Shown here: in pieces, positions 23,019 to 29,683 of the stretch
How the letters are laid out: each line of letters starts with the position of its first letter
How positions within the stretch are numbered: the stretch's first letter is position 1
Assembly: GCA_047972265.1 (NCBI GenBank)
Contig: JBKEAM010000089.1
Span: forward strand, 1-29,683
Source of the DNA: JAAYCI01 sp047972265
GTDB taxonomy: Bacteria > Bacillota > Clostridia > Oscillospirales > Ruminococcaceae
Direction of reading: 5' to 3'
DNA length: 29,683 nt
Notes under the pieces: generated by a model
What the model saw: only the letters and a program-made list of their open reading frames with translations
Databases searched by the model: none
What the model was told of the DNA's origin: nothing
Program-made: the position numbers and the translations under genes

Positions 23019-24191
23019 ATGAGCGAAGAGTTAAAAGTGCCCGAGCTGTCTTTGGATGTAGAACCCGTAGAGGCAGATTTAACCCCCACCCTAACGCTGG
23101 ATACCGAGCCTGCCCCCCAGGTTGTGGCACCCACTGTAAAAAAGCCCGAAGAAATTACCGAGCGTGTAAAACTTTCTCCTGCCGAGCAAAAGCAGGTAGA
23201 TGAGTTTGCCAAAACCATAGACCTGCACAATACAAGCATTGTTGTGCAGTATGGCAGCGGTGCCCAAAAAAAGATGATGTCCTTTTCCGAGGGCGCTCTT
23301 AAATCTGTTCGCAGTAAAGACCTTGGCGAAGTAGGGCAGATGCTTTCTACTTTGGTAAACGACCTGCGCGGTTTTGACGTAACCGAAGAAGAAAAGGGCG
23401 GGTTTCTGGGCTTGTTTAAAAAAGCAAGCAACAAAATCGCCAACCTGCAAAGCAAATATGCAAGTGCCGAAAAGAACGTAGAAAAGGTGGCCCAAACCCT
23501 AGAAGGCCACCAAATCACCCTGATGAAAGACATTGCCATGCTAGACAAAATGTATGAGCAAAATGTTTTGTACTTTAAAGAAATTACTATGTACATTATG
23601 GCCGGCAAAAAAAAGCTGCAAGAAGCGCAAGAAACCGAGCTGCCCGCCCTACGCCAAAAAGCCGAAGCCAGCGGCCTGCCCGAAGATGCACAGGCTGTAA
23701 ACGACTTGGTAAACCTGTTAGACCGTTTTGATAAAAAATTGTACGACCTAGAGCTTACCCGAACCATTTCCATCCAGATGGCTCCGCAAATTCGTTTAAT
23801 TCAAAACAACGATACGTTGATGAGCGAAAAAATCCAATCTACCTTGGTTAACACCATTCCTTTGTGGAAAAACCAGATGGTGCTTGCCCTTGGCATGGCA
23901 CACTCTCAGCAGGCAGCACAAGCCCAGCGCGAAGTTACCGATATGACCAACGAGCTTTTGCGCCGCAACAGCGAGGCTCTTAAAACCGCCACCATAGAAA
24001 CCGCGCGCGAATCCGAGCGTGGTATTGTAGAGATAGAAACCCTGCAGCAAACCAACCAAAACCTGATAGAAACATTGGATGAGGTTGTGCGCATTCAGGA
24101 TGAAGGACGTGCCAAGCGCGGCGAGGCCGAGGTTGAGCTTACCCGCATTGAAAGCGATTTGAAAAACAAATTGCTGGAAATGCGCAACTAA
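23019..24191 (+). CDS. telA: TelA/YaaN family toxic anion resistance protein
   Basis: About 390 residues. Two tandem ATGs occur (23016, 23019); the second has better spacing from AGGAGG. After an acidic, Pro-rich N-terminus (about 1-55) the protein is almost entirely alpha-helical with long coiled-coil-forming stretches, as in TelA: SLSTLVNDLRGFDV-type segment, GFLGLFKKASNKIANLQSKYASAE, ITLMKDIAMLDKMYEQN, LELTRTISIQMAPQIRLIQNND, and the C-terminal RNSEALKTATIETARESERG. The family is associated with tellurite and lipid-II-targeting antibiotic tolerance, mechanism unclear. It lies 42 nt after xpaC in one operon closed by a terminator. Cytoplasmic, no membrane segment. Confidence 0.92.
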   Translation: MSEELKVPELSLDVEPVEADLTPTLTLDTEPAPQVVAPTVKKPEEITERVKLSPAEQKQVDEFAKTIDLHNTSIVVQYGSGAQKKMMSFSEGALKSVRSKDLGEVGQMLSTLVNDLRGFDVTEEEKGGFLGLFKKASNKIANLQSKYASAEKNVEKVAQTLEGHQITLMKDIAMLDKMYEQNVLYFKEITMYIMAGKKKLQEAQETELPALRQKAEASGLPEDAQAVNDLVNLLDRFDKKLYDLELTRTISIQMAPQIRLIQNNDTLMSEKIQSTLVNTIPLWKNQMVLALGMAHSQQAAQAQREVTDMTNELLRRNSEALKTATIETARESERGIVEIETLQQTNQNLIETLDEVVRIQDEGRAKRGEAEVELTRIESDLKNKLLEMRN

Positions 24192-24291
24192 ATCACGCCC
24201 GGTTAAAAACACATCTTTTTAGCCCTATATCCATTTAATTATTTATAAGGCTTACAGAGCATTTGTGCTGCCTTATGCAGAATGACAGAAT

Positions 24292-24329
24292 GGCATCTGT
24301 ACATCTCCTTTAATGTGCAGATGCCTTTT
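24292..24329 (+). terminator. Terminator of xpaC-telA
   Basis: GGCATCTG-t-ACAT / ATGT-g-CAGATGCC stem (13 bp counting one G-U pair) with an 8-nt loop and a TTTT tail. Located 100 nt past the telA stop. Confidence 0.8.
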
Positions 24330-24361
24330 GCATTTAGATTCCATCACTGGAGGTCTTTTAT

Positions 24362-25330
24362 TTGAAAGTAAGTGTTATTGGCTGCGGGCGCTGGGGCAGT
24401 TTTATTGCTTGGTACCTTGCAAGCACCGGCCATGATGTAACATTGTACGGGCGTGCCGAAAGCAAACATATGCAGGCATTTATACAAACCCGCCAAAACA
24501 GCATGCTTACCCTGCCGGATACCGTGCACCTTACCACCAATTTTGAGGAAGCCCTGCAAAACAATGTGGTGCTTATCTCTGTTCCTTCTCAAAGTTTACG
24601 CGCTCTGCTTCAGCAGGCTGCTCCCTTCTGCACCGATGGCCGTCTTTTTGTGCTATGCATGAAGGGCATCGAGATTGGCACCGGCCTGCGTCTAAGCCAG
24701 GTTGTGCAGCAAACCCTGCCCGCCAGTTGCAGGGCGGCCGTTTGGCTGGGTCCAGGCCATGTGCAGGAGTTTGTGCGCGCTGTGCCAAACTGCATGGTAA
24801 TAGATGCCCAAAATCCAAATGATAAAGAGATGCTGGTGCAAGAATTTTCCAGTGATTTAATCCGTTTTTATTACGGAGAAGACTTAATCGGCAACGAGAT
24901 TGGCGCAGCCGCTAAAAACGTAATTGGTATTGCCGCCGGTATGCTGGATGGTTTTGCACTTACCAGCTTAAAGGGCGCACTGATGAGCCGCGGCACCCGC
25001 GAGGTTGCGCGCCTGATTGCTGCGGCAGGCGGCAAAGAATTATCGGCTTATGGGTTGTGCCATTTGGGCGATTACGAAGCCACCCTGTTTAGCCAGCACA
25101 GCCACAACCGCCGCTTTGGAGAAAGCTTTGTAAAGGGTGAAGATTACAGCGAACTGGCCGAGGGATATTATACCGTAAAAGCCCTTTTGCAGCTTGCCGC
25201 TCCCTTGGGTGTAGATATGCCCATCTGCAATGCTCTTAACAAAATTTTGTACGAAAAAGAAGACCCCAAAAAGGCTCTGGGCGCATTGTTTGCCCGCAGC
25301 CTAAAGCCAGAATTTGGCAACACACTGTAG
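24362..25330 (+). CDS. gpsA: Divergent NAD(P)-dependent glycerol-3-phosphate dehydrogenase-like protein
   Basis: A 322-residue GpsA-like dehydrogenase beginning with TTG at 24362, with GGAGG about 9 nt upstream. N-terminal Rossmann loop GCGRWG (7-12), VLISVPSQSLR (70-80), MKGIE (100-104) and the C-terminal domain GNEIGAAAKNVIGIAAGMLDG (177-197) with catalytic Lys K185. Differences from standard GpsA: the SGPSHAEE segment reads LGPGHVQEF, and the GLGDLxxTCxSxxSRNRRFG segment reads HLGDYEATLFSQHSHNRRFG. The fold and cofactor site are clear, but the substrate pocket is altered. It would reduce dihydroxyacetone phosphate to glycerol-3-phosphate for phospholipids, or a related substrate. No lipid gene adjoins it. 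Monocistronic by the terminators around it. Confidence 0.75.
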   Translation: MKVSVIGCGRWGSFIAWYLASTGHDVTLYGRAESKHMQAFIQTRQNSMLTLPDTVHLTTNFEEALQNNVVLISVPSQSLRALLQQAAPFCTDGRLFVLCMKGIEIGTGLRLSQVVQQTLPASCRAAVWLGPGHVQEFVRAVPNCMVIDAQNPNDKEMLVQEFSSDLIRFYYGEDLIGNEIGAAAKNVIGIAAGMLDGFALTSLKGALMSRGTREVARLIAAAGGKELSAYGLCHLGDYEATLFSQHSHNRRFGESFVKGEDYSELAEGYYTVKALLQLAAPLGVDMPICNALNKILYEKEDPKKALGALFARSLKPEFGNTL

Positions 25331-25339
25331 CTGCTGCAC

Positions 25340-25359
25340 TATGCTGTTTGGCATAATTT
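25340..25359 (+). terminator. Weak terminator after the gpsA-like gene
   Basis: TATGC / GCATA short stem with a 6-nt loop and ATTTT tail. Only a 5-bp stem, so low confidence. Confidence 0.3.
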
Positions 25360-25393
25360 TACCTTTATTTAAATCCCGGCACATTTACAGGGG

Positions 25394-25422
25394 TTGCCAA
25401 ACGGTTCATCAAAAGGTATACT
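25394..25422 (+). promoter_or_regulatory. mgtE: Promoter of the mgtE leader
   Basis: TTGCCA (25394-25399), 17-nt spacer, TATACT (25417-25422), each 5 of 6 to consensus, start near 25429. This predicts a roughly 280-nt untranslated leader before the ATG at 25710. Confidence 0.65.
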
Positions 25423-25428
25423 AAAATA

Positions 25429-25585
25429 TAGAGAAAAATCAACGGTAAAGGGGGGAGAGCAGGTGGACATAAGCGCCCGATGCAATGGCGTGGAAGACGT
25501 TCCTCCTTTATGCAGCACAAACAATAACCTGCTCTTTAACCGCCATATTTGTGGGTAAGGTTGTTTTGTTCTCTGCTTTTGGATA
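25429..25585 (+). ncRNA. Structured mgtE leader: candidate cis-regulatory RNA (pseudoknot-type helices)
   Basis: Visible helices: B, AGAGCAGGT (25456-25464) with ACCTGCTCT (25527-25535), 9 bp. A, TAAAGGGGGGA (25446-25456) with TTCCTCCTTTA (25500-25510), 11 bp with two G-U. Inside B, GCGCC/GGCGT (25473-25477 / 25487-25491) and GGAA-gacg-TTCC (25492-25503) hairpins. A further alternative is ATGGCG (25485-25490) with CGCCAT (25541-25546). Helices A and B interleave, so they form a pseudoknot or exclude each other, and A competes with the GGAA/TTCC hairpin. The conserved GCTAAAGCTCTACG-type block and the GGTGAGGCTCC block of the M-box (ykoK) are not found. Ligand unknown; Mg2+ is the obvious candidate given the genes controlled. 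Confidence 0.45.
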
Positions 25586-25587
25586 AT

Positions 25588-25620
25588 AAAACAAAGCGGC
25601 TTTTTGTGCCGCTTTGTTTT
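25588..25620 (+). terminator. Intrinsic terminator in the mgtE leader
   Basis: Perfect 13-bp stem AAAACAAAGCGGC / GCCGCTTTGTTTT with a 7-nt loop; the 3' arm supplies the T-rich end. It lies upstream of the gene it would control, as in riboswitch or attenuator leaders. Confidence 0.75.
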
Positions 25621-25629
25621 GGAATGGTT

Positions 25630-25681
25630 CCGCGTAGGGCGTTTGCCGGTATGGTACCGGCTTCGTTTTGCGCGGTTTTTT
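25630..25681 (+). terminator. Second terminator-like hairpin just before mgtE
   Basis: Outer CCGCG (25630-25634) / CGCGG (25671-25675) followed by TTTTTT, with an inner perfect hairpin GCCGGTA-tgg-TACCGGC (25645-25661). It ends about 10 nt before the GAAAGGGGG ribosome binding site, so it can act as terminator or hide the translation start. Confidence 0.55.
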
Positions 25682-25709
25682 ATTTTTACAGAAAGGGGGT
25701 GCCCGTACA

Positions 25710-27059
25710 ATGGATGAAAAAGAAGAAAAACCTTTGGATTTAAAAGAATTGTTGGAAGAAAAAAAATATGCCCAGTTAAAAGACGCCTTTGTCTCTATGA
25801 ACGAGGTAGACATTGCCCAGTTTATCAGCGGGCTTACCCCCACACAGGCAGCTCTCGCATTTCGCACCCTGCCCAAAGCAGATGAAATGGAAGTTTTTGC
25901 AGAGCTTGATACCGATGTGCAGCAGGGCATTATCCAATCTATTTCTGATGCCGAGGTTTCCAGCCTTATTGAGGAACTGTGGGTGGACGATGCTGTAGAT
26001 ATGCTGGAGGAGATGCCAGCTTCTTTGGTAAAAAAAGTACTGCGCAACTCTTCTGCTGCTACACGCGCACAGCTTAACCACTTTTTGCGTTATCCCGAAA
26101 ATTCTGCCGGCAGTATTATGACAGCAGAATTTACAGATCTTCGGCCCAATATGTCGGTAGCCGAGGCCATTAAGCGCATTAGGCGGGTAGGTGAGGACAG
26201 AGAAACCATTTATACCTGCTATGTAATTGATAAAACCCGCCACCTGCTTGGCACCGTTACCATCAAAGCTTTGCTATTAGCAAAGGACGACGGCCTTGTG
26301 TCTGAGTTGATGGAAGAGGACATTATATCGGTAGAAACCACGGCAGACCAAGAAGAAGCCGCCAAATTAATGGCAAAGTACGGCCTCATCTCTTTGCCTG
26401 TAGTAGATACCGAAAACCGCCTGGTTGGTATTGTTACGGTAGACGACGCCCTGGAGGTTATACAAGAAGAAGACACCGAAGACTTTGAAAAGATGAACGC
26501 TATGCTGCCCAGCGAAAAACCCTATCTTAAAACAGGCGTTTTTCAACTGGCCAAAAACCGCATTGGCTGGCTAATGATTTTAATGGTTAGCGGCATGGTA
26601 ACCAGTATTTTGCTGGGTTTGTATCAGGATATGTATACAGCCCTGCCCCTGCTTGTTTCCTTTATCCCTATGCTTACCGGCACCGGGGGCAATGCGGGCA
26701 GCCAAAGCAGCACCATGGTCATTCGCGGTATGGCGCTGGGAGAAATCAACCTGAAAGACTGGGTTGCCGTGCTGTGGAAAGAAACACGCGTCAGCGTTAT
26801 TGTGGGTGTCATTCTGTCTTTGGTTAACCTTGTACGCCTGTTGGTATTTTACCCCGGCACCGGGCTTTTGCCCCTTGTTGTAACCCTTACTCTTATTGCA
26901 TCTATCCTTTTTGCCAAAACAGTGGGCGGTGTTTTACCGCTGGCAGCCAAAGCCTGTAAAATGGACCCCGCCGTTATGGCCGCCCCCCTTATTACCACAT
27001 TGGTAGATGCCTTTGCACTTGTTATTTACTTTACCATTGCAAAAGTATTTTTAATGTAA
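25710..27059 (+). CDS. mgtE: Magnesium transporter MgtE (copy 1)
   Basis: A 449-residue MgtE. Start at 25710 supported by GAAAGGGGG; the frame is open 14 codons further into the hairpin but that is unlikely. Layout: MgtE N domain (about 1-130, with DIAQFISGLTPTQAALAFRTLP), two CBS domains (about 137-255, ending GIVTVDDALEVIQEE), a connecting plug helix, and five membrane segments from about residue 285. Pore motif GTGGNAGSQSS (324-334) and KMDPAVMAAPLITTLVD with D419 at the expected Mg2+ selectivity position. The cytosolic N and CBS domains normally sense Mg2+ and gate the channel. First of two tandem copies, preceded by the regulatory leader. Confidence 0.95.
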   Translation: MDEKEEKPLDLKELLEEKKYAQLKDAFVSMNEVDIAQFISGLTPTQAALAFRTLPKADEMEVFAELDTDVQQGIIQSISDAEVSSLIEELWVDDAVDMLEEMPASLVKKVLRNSSAATRAQLNHFLRYPENSAGSIMTAEFTDLRPNMSVAEAIKRIRRVGEDRETIYTCYVIDKTRHLLGTVTIKALLLAKDDGLVSELMEEDIISVETTADQEEAAKLMAKYGLISLPVVDTENRLVGIVTVDDALEVIQEEDTEDFEKMNAMLPSEKPYLKTGVFQLAKNRIGWLMILMVSGMVTSILLGLYQDMYTALPLLVSFIPMLTGTGGNAGSQSSTMVIRGMALGEINLKDWVAVLWKETRVSVIVGVILSLVNLVRLLVFYPGTGLLPLVVTLTLIASILFAKTVGGVLPLAAKACKMDPAVMAAPLITTLVDAFALVIYFTIAKVFLM

Positions 27060-27104
27060 TTTTTCTTTGTTTTACTGTATTAAGCCAGAAAGGAGAAAAG
27101 CAAC

Positions 27105-28454
27105 ATGGCAAAACGCAATAAAGAAGTGCGCCTTGGTGTACTGGCCGGGCAGCGCAATTACCACGCCTTACGCGGTGCTCTGCAAGAGATGAACGCTGTT
27201 GACGTAGCTCAGTTTATAGAAGACCTGCCCGAAGAACAAGCCACTGTTGTTTTTCGCACTTTGGCAAAAGAGCAGGCTATGGAGGTTTTTGCCGAACTGG
27301 ACGCCGAAGCCCAGCAGGAAATTATCTCTGCAATATCCGATAGAGAAATTGGCCTGTTGCTGGAAGACCTTGCGGTAGACGATGCGGTAGATATGCTGGA
27401 AGAAATGCCCGCCGCCCTTGTAAAACGGGTGTTGCAAACCACTACTCCCGCAACACGTGCACTTTTAAACCAGTTCCTGCGTTACCCCGAAAATTCTGCC
27501 GGCAGCATTATGACAGCAGAATTTACCGACCTTCATCCCTCAATGACGGTAGAAGAGGCCATCAACCGCATCCGGTCTGTAGGGCACGACAGAGAAACCA
27601 TTTATACCTGCTATGTAATAGATAGTACTCGCCACCTGCTTGGCGTGGTAAGCGTTAAAGACCTTTTGCTTGCGCCGGACGGCCAAAGTGTAGAAGATTT
27701 GATGGAAGAGGATATCTTCTCGGTTATCACCTCCGACGACCAGGAGACCGCCACAAACCTGATGACCCGATACAGCCTTATCTCTTTGCCTGTGGTAGAT
27801 AACGAGTACCGCCTTGTGGGCATTGTTACGGTAGATGATGCTGTGGATGTTATACAGGAAGAAACCACCGAGGACTTTGAAAAAATGGCCGGTATGGCGC
27901 CCAGCGAAAAACCCTATCTAAAAACCGGTGTGTTTTCTCTTTCTCGCAACCGCCTTACCTGGCTGTTGGTTTTAATGATAAGCGCCATGCTTACCAGCAC
28001 CATTTTAGATGGATTTACCGCTGTATTTGCCGCCATTCCGCTTTTGGTCACCTTTATTCCTTTGCTTACAGATGCGGGCGGCGATGCGGGCAGCCAAAGC
28101 AGCACACTGGTTATCCGCGGTATGGCACTGGGAGAAATCTCCTTGCACAACATCGGCTCTGTTATATGGAAAGAGGTTCGTGTCAGTATTTTAGTGGGCA
28201 TTCCGCTTGCTGCTGTAAATATGGTGCGCATGATGCTTTCTTACCCGGGTGAGTGGGGGGTAGGGCTTGTTGTATCGTTGGCAATGCTGTTTACCATTGT
28301 TCTTGCCAATGCCATTGGCGGGGCATTGCCCATGCTTGCCAAGGCTATTAAGCTAGACCCCGCCCTTATGGCCGCTCCCCTCATATCTACTTTGGTGGAT
28401 AGCTGCTCTTTGGTTATTTACTTTGGCATCGCCATTCTTTTGTTAAATCTTTAG
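27105..28454 (+). CDS. mgtE: Magnesium transporter MgtE (copy 2)
   Basis: A 449-residue paralogue of the preceding gene, identical in length and closely similar throughout (for example LNQFLRYPENSAGSIMTAEFTDL and GDRETIYTCYVID-type blocks are nearly shared). The domain order is the same: N domain, two CBS domains, five membrane segments. The pore motif differs: DAGGDAGSQSS (323-333) where copy 1 has the usual GGNAGSQ, an Asn-to-Asp change; KLDPALMAAPLISTLVD is retained. AAAGGAGA upstream; 45-nt gap with no promoter or leader of its own, so it is co-transcribed. The pair may be a heterodimer or have divided functions, for example a different affinity or ion. Confidence 0.94.
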   Translation: MAKRNKEVRLGVLAGQRNYHALRGALQEMNAVDVAQFIEDLPEEQATVVFRTLAKEQAMEVFAELDAEAQQEIISAISDREIGLLLEDLAVDDAVDMLEEMPAALVKRVLQTTTPATRALLNQFLRYPENSAGSIMTAEFTDLHPSMTVEEAINRIRSVGHDRETIYTCYVIDSTRHLLGVVSVKDLLLAPDGQSVEDLMEEDIFSVITSDDQETATNLMTRYSLISLPVVDNEYRLVGIVTVDDAVDVIQEETTEDFEKMAGMAPSEKPYLKTGVFSLSRNRLTWLLVLMISAMLTSTILDGFTAVFAAIPLLVTFIPLLTDAGGDAGSQSSTLVIRGMALGEISLHNIGSVIWKEVRVSILVGIPLAAVNMVRMMLSYPGEWGVGLVVSLAMLFTIVLANAIGGALPMLAKAIKLDPALMAAPLISTLVDSCSLVIYFGIAILLLNL

Positions 28455-28499
28455 CCCATTGTTTACGGCTTTGGGGGCAGCTTTTCGGCTTTGTGTTGC

Positions 28500-28528
28500 T
28501 TGCAAAAACCATATGCTTATGGTATTAT
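28500..28528 (+). promoter_or_regulatory. trxA: Promoter of thioredoxin gene
   Basis: TTGCAA (28500-28505), 17-nt spacer ending in TGG, TATTAT (28523-28528). Leader about 130 nt. No terminator is evident after mgtE copy 2, so read-through is also possible. Confidence 0.5.
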
Positions 28529-28666
28529 TTTAATAGATAGAAGATCTTTGCTCTTGCATTTTCAATCTATCCTTGCACGTAATTTTATTTAACTTGCACT
28601 TACTCTATCCGCGTTATTTGCGGCAATTTATTTGTTGTAAGATGTTATTTTAAGGAGATGAAAGGT

Positions 28667-28972
28667 ATGCCGGTAGTTGTTACAAACGATAATTTTGAAG
28701 CCGAAGTATTAAAAAGCGATAAGCCGTTTCTTGTTGATTTTTGGGCAAGCTGGTGTGGCCCCTGCAAAATGCTAAGCCCCATTGTAGAGCAAATTGCCGA
28801 GGAAAATCCTCAGTATAAAGTTTGCAAAGTAAACGTGGACGAGCAGCAGCAGCTGGCCTCCAAGTTTCGTGTTATGAGCATTCCAACTGTAATTGCCTTT
28901 AAAGACGGCGAGCAGGTTGCACAAAGCGTTGGCTTTGTACCAAAAGAGAAACTGCTTGCCTTGCTGGACTAA
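28667..28972 (+). CDS. trxA: Thioredoxin
   Basis: A 101-residue thioredoxin. An ATG at 28658 directly abuts AAGGAG, so the in-frame ATG at 28667 (MPVVVTNDNF), 9 nt from that site, is the better start. Active site WCGPCK with C30 and C33, buried Asp D24 in VDFWASW, cis-Pro P73 in MSIPTVIAFKDG. It reduces protein disulfides in the cytoplasm, taking electrons from thioredoxin reductase (not in this window). It stands alone between its promoter and a terminator. Confidence 0.96.
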   Translation: MPVVVTNDNFEAEVLKSDKPFLVDFWASWCGPCKMLSPIVEQIAEENPQYKVCKVNVDEQQQLASKFRVMSIPTVIAFKDGEQVAQSVGFVPKEKLLALLD

Positions 28973-28983
28973 TTATGCTTTTT

Positions 28984-29016
28984 AAACAGCGCCGGAAATA
29001 TCCGGCACTGTTTTTT
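28984..29016 (+). terminator. Terminator of trxA
   Basis: ACAG-c-GCCGGA-aata-TCCGGC-a-CTGT stem with one internal mismatch and a TTTTTT tail, 12 nt past the stop. Confidence 0.9.
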
Positions 29017-29068
29017 ATTTGCCTTTTTGTTAATTTTTTAAATATCTCTAGTATCTCTAATGCACAAA

Positions 29069-29105
29069 AAAAGAACCAGCCGCCATATAGGCGGCTGGTT
29101 CTTTT
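29069..29105. terminator. Bidirectional terminator, mainly for the hsp20 gene
   Basis: 16-bp perfect stem AAAAGAACCAGCCGCC / GGCGGCTGGTTCTTTT with a 5-nt loop. It lies between the trxA terminator and the converging hsp20 gene; on the minus strand it ends hsp20 transcripts. Confidence 0.9.
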
Positions 29106-29152
29106 AAAGAGGGGATGTGTATGAATATTTATATAAACCGCTGCCGCTCAAT

Positions 29153-29581
29153 TTACTCAACAGAGATGCTGCGGGTAACAGGCTGTGCCTCTTTTACTTT
29201 GGGCAGTGTAAGCTGTAAAACACCATCTTTATAGCTTGCGGTAATGTCTGCGGCCTCAATGTCGCTTACATCAAAGCTGCGGCTAAAGCTTCCATAATGG
29301 CGCTCGCGGCGAATAAAATTTTCTTTCTTGTCCTTTTCTTCGCTCTCGGTTTTATGGGTAGCCGAAATAGTAATTCGGTCGTCCTTCAGTTCTACATTAA
29401 TATCTTCTTTGTTAAATCCGGGAAGTTCTGCATCCAGCAGATAACGGTCACCCTCATCTTGAATATCGCAGCGGAACTGTGTACTTCCGTTCACTGTACT
29501 TCTAAAAAATCCACGTTCCAAATCGTCCAAATATCTAAATAAGTTCGCTTCACCTTTTGTAAAAGGAATCATGCCATACAT
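29153..29581 (-). CDS. Hsp20/alpha-crystallin family small heat-shock protein
   Basis: A 142-residue small chaperone. The N-terminal arm spans about 1-35, and the alpha-crystallin domain about 36-130 (TQFRCDIQDEGDRYLLDAELPGF, NVELKDDRITISATH, FSRSFDVSDIEAADITASYKDGVLQLTLPK). The A-x-x-x-n-G-V-L motif is present as YKDGVLQLTLPK, and the C-terminal I-x-I/V anchor as RSISV. It holds unfolding proteins in an ATP-independent manner as oligomers. GAAAGGATGG lies upstream of the ATG at 29581. Its promoter region contains a CIRCE-like inverted repeat, suggesting HrcA-type heat control. Confidence 0.95.
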   Translation of the reverse strand: MYGMIPFTKGEANLFRYLDDLERGFFRSTVNGSTQFRCDIQDEGDRYLLDAELPGFNKEDINVELKDDRITISATHKTESEEKDKKENFIRRERHYGSFSRSFDVSDIEAADITASYKDGVLQLTLPKVKEAQPVTRSISVE

Positions 29582-29607
29582 AAAAAACCATCCTTTCAGT
29601 TTTAAAA

Positions 29608-29634
29608 ATAGCAGTTATTGTTTTTAATTGCTAA
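29608..29634 (-). promoter_or_regulatory. Degenerate CIRCE-like inverted repeat
   Basis: Read on the minus strand: TTAGCAATT, 9 nt, AACTGCTAT. The 9-9-9 geometry and the TTAGCA / TGCTA core match CIRCE (TTAGCACTC-n9-GAGTGCTAA); the arms match it at 7 of 9 and 6 of 9 positions. It lies 27 nt upstream of the hsp20 ATG. Confidence 0.45.
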
Positions 29635-29649
29635 CTATATAATTATCAA
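29621..29649 (-). promoter_or_regulatory. Candidate hsp20 promoter
   Basis: Minus-strand TTGATA (29649-29644), 17-nt spacer, TAAAAA (29626-29621). The -10 falls in the CIRCE-like repeat, as expected for HrcA repression. Confidence 0.4.
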
Positions 29650-29683
29650 GCCATTTAAATGATTGTGTCTCATTTGCTTGTTT

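Noticed and set aside
25429..25585. Known M-box, yybP-ykoY, NiCo or glycine riboswitch in the mgtE leader
   Set aside because: The conserved blocks I remember for these classes (for example GGTGAGGCTCC and GCTAAAGCTCTACG for the M-box) are not present. The check is by eye only and needs a covariance-model search.
25710..28454. mgtE duplication as a mobile or recent repeat
   Set aside because: No flanking repeats or transposase, and the two copies differ at many positions, so the duplication is old.

Overview
The window reads as the chromosome of a low-to-moderate GC Gram-positive anaerobe of the class Clostridia, probably near Oscillospiraceae/Ruminococcaceae-type gut bacteria. This is an inference from four things: strong GGAGG-type ribosome binding sites with frequent TTG/GTG starts, a PerR-rubrerythrin oxygen-defence pair, a butyryl-CoA-dehydrogenase/EtfAB module of the electron-bifurcating type, and an XpaC-TelA pair. 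No rRNA, tRNA, CRISPR array, insertion sequence or phage gene was seen. The window is gene-dense, with 29 protein genes supported, one of them cut by the left edge.

Layout. Positions 1-456 (minus) hold the N-terminal part of an unknown membrane-anchored protein. Positions 772-6576 (minus) hold a complete branched-chain-amino-acid-type ABC importer, livH-livM-livG-livF-livK, followed by a TetR regulator with its own promoter. An AT-rich divergent region of about 850 bp (6577-7427) separates this from a plus-strand acyl-CoA block of ten enzyme genes in two operons. Operon A (7428-11484) encodes a KAS III-like condensing enzyme, a family I CoA-transferase, an alpha/beta hydrolase and a FabG/PhaB-like reductase. 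A second TetR gene (minus, 11562-12185) sits between the operons. Operon B (12388-18083) encodes a thiolase, a MaoC/PhaJ-type hydratase, an acyl-CoA dehydrogenase, EtfB, EtfA and a second alpha/beta hydrolase.

The enzymes of A and B together can interconvert acetyl-CoA and butyryl-CoA (or a longer or branched homologue) by an R-configured route: thiolase, SDR reductase, MaoC hydratase, acyl-CoA dehydrogenase/Etf. The CoA-transferase would load or unload the acid. No classical crotonase (Crt) or Hbd dehydrogenase is present here. The divergent importer could supply a carboxylate substrate. Direction and substrate are not decided by the sequence.

The remainder is housekeeping and stress: a LigB/YgiD-type extradiol dioxygenase and an alkaline-phosphatase-superfamily protein with a degraded metal site; a perR-rubrerythrin operon with a PerR-box-like dyad on its promoter; an xpaC-telA pair; a divergent GpsA-like dehydrogenase; two tandem mgtE magnesium transporter genes; thioredoxin; and an Hsp20 chaperone with a degenerate CIRCE-like repeat.

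The most unusual non-coding element is the roughly 280-nt leader of the mgtE pair (about 25429-25709). It has a good promoter, a structured domain with crossing (pseudoknot-type) helices and two terminator-like hairpins. It does not show the M-box signature I would expect, and it may be an undescribed cis-regulatory RNA.
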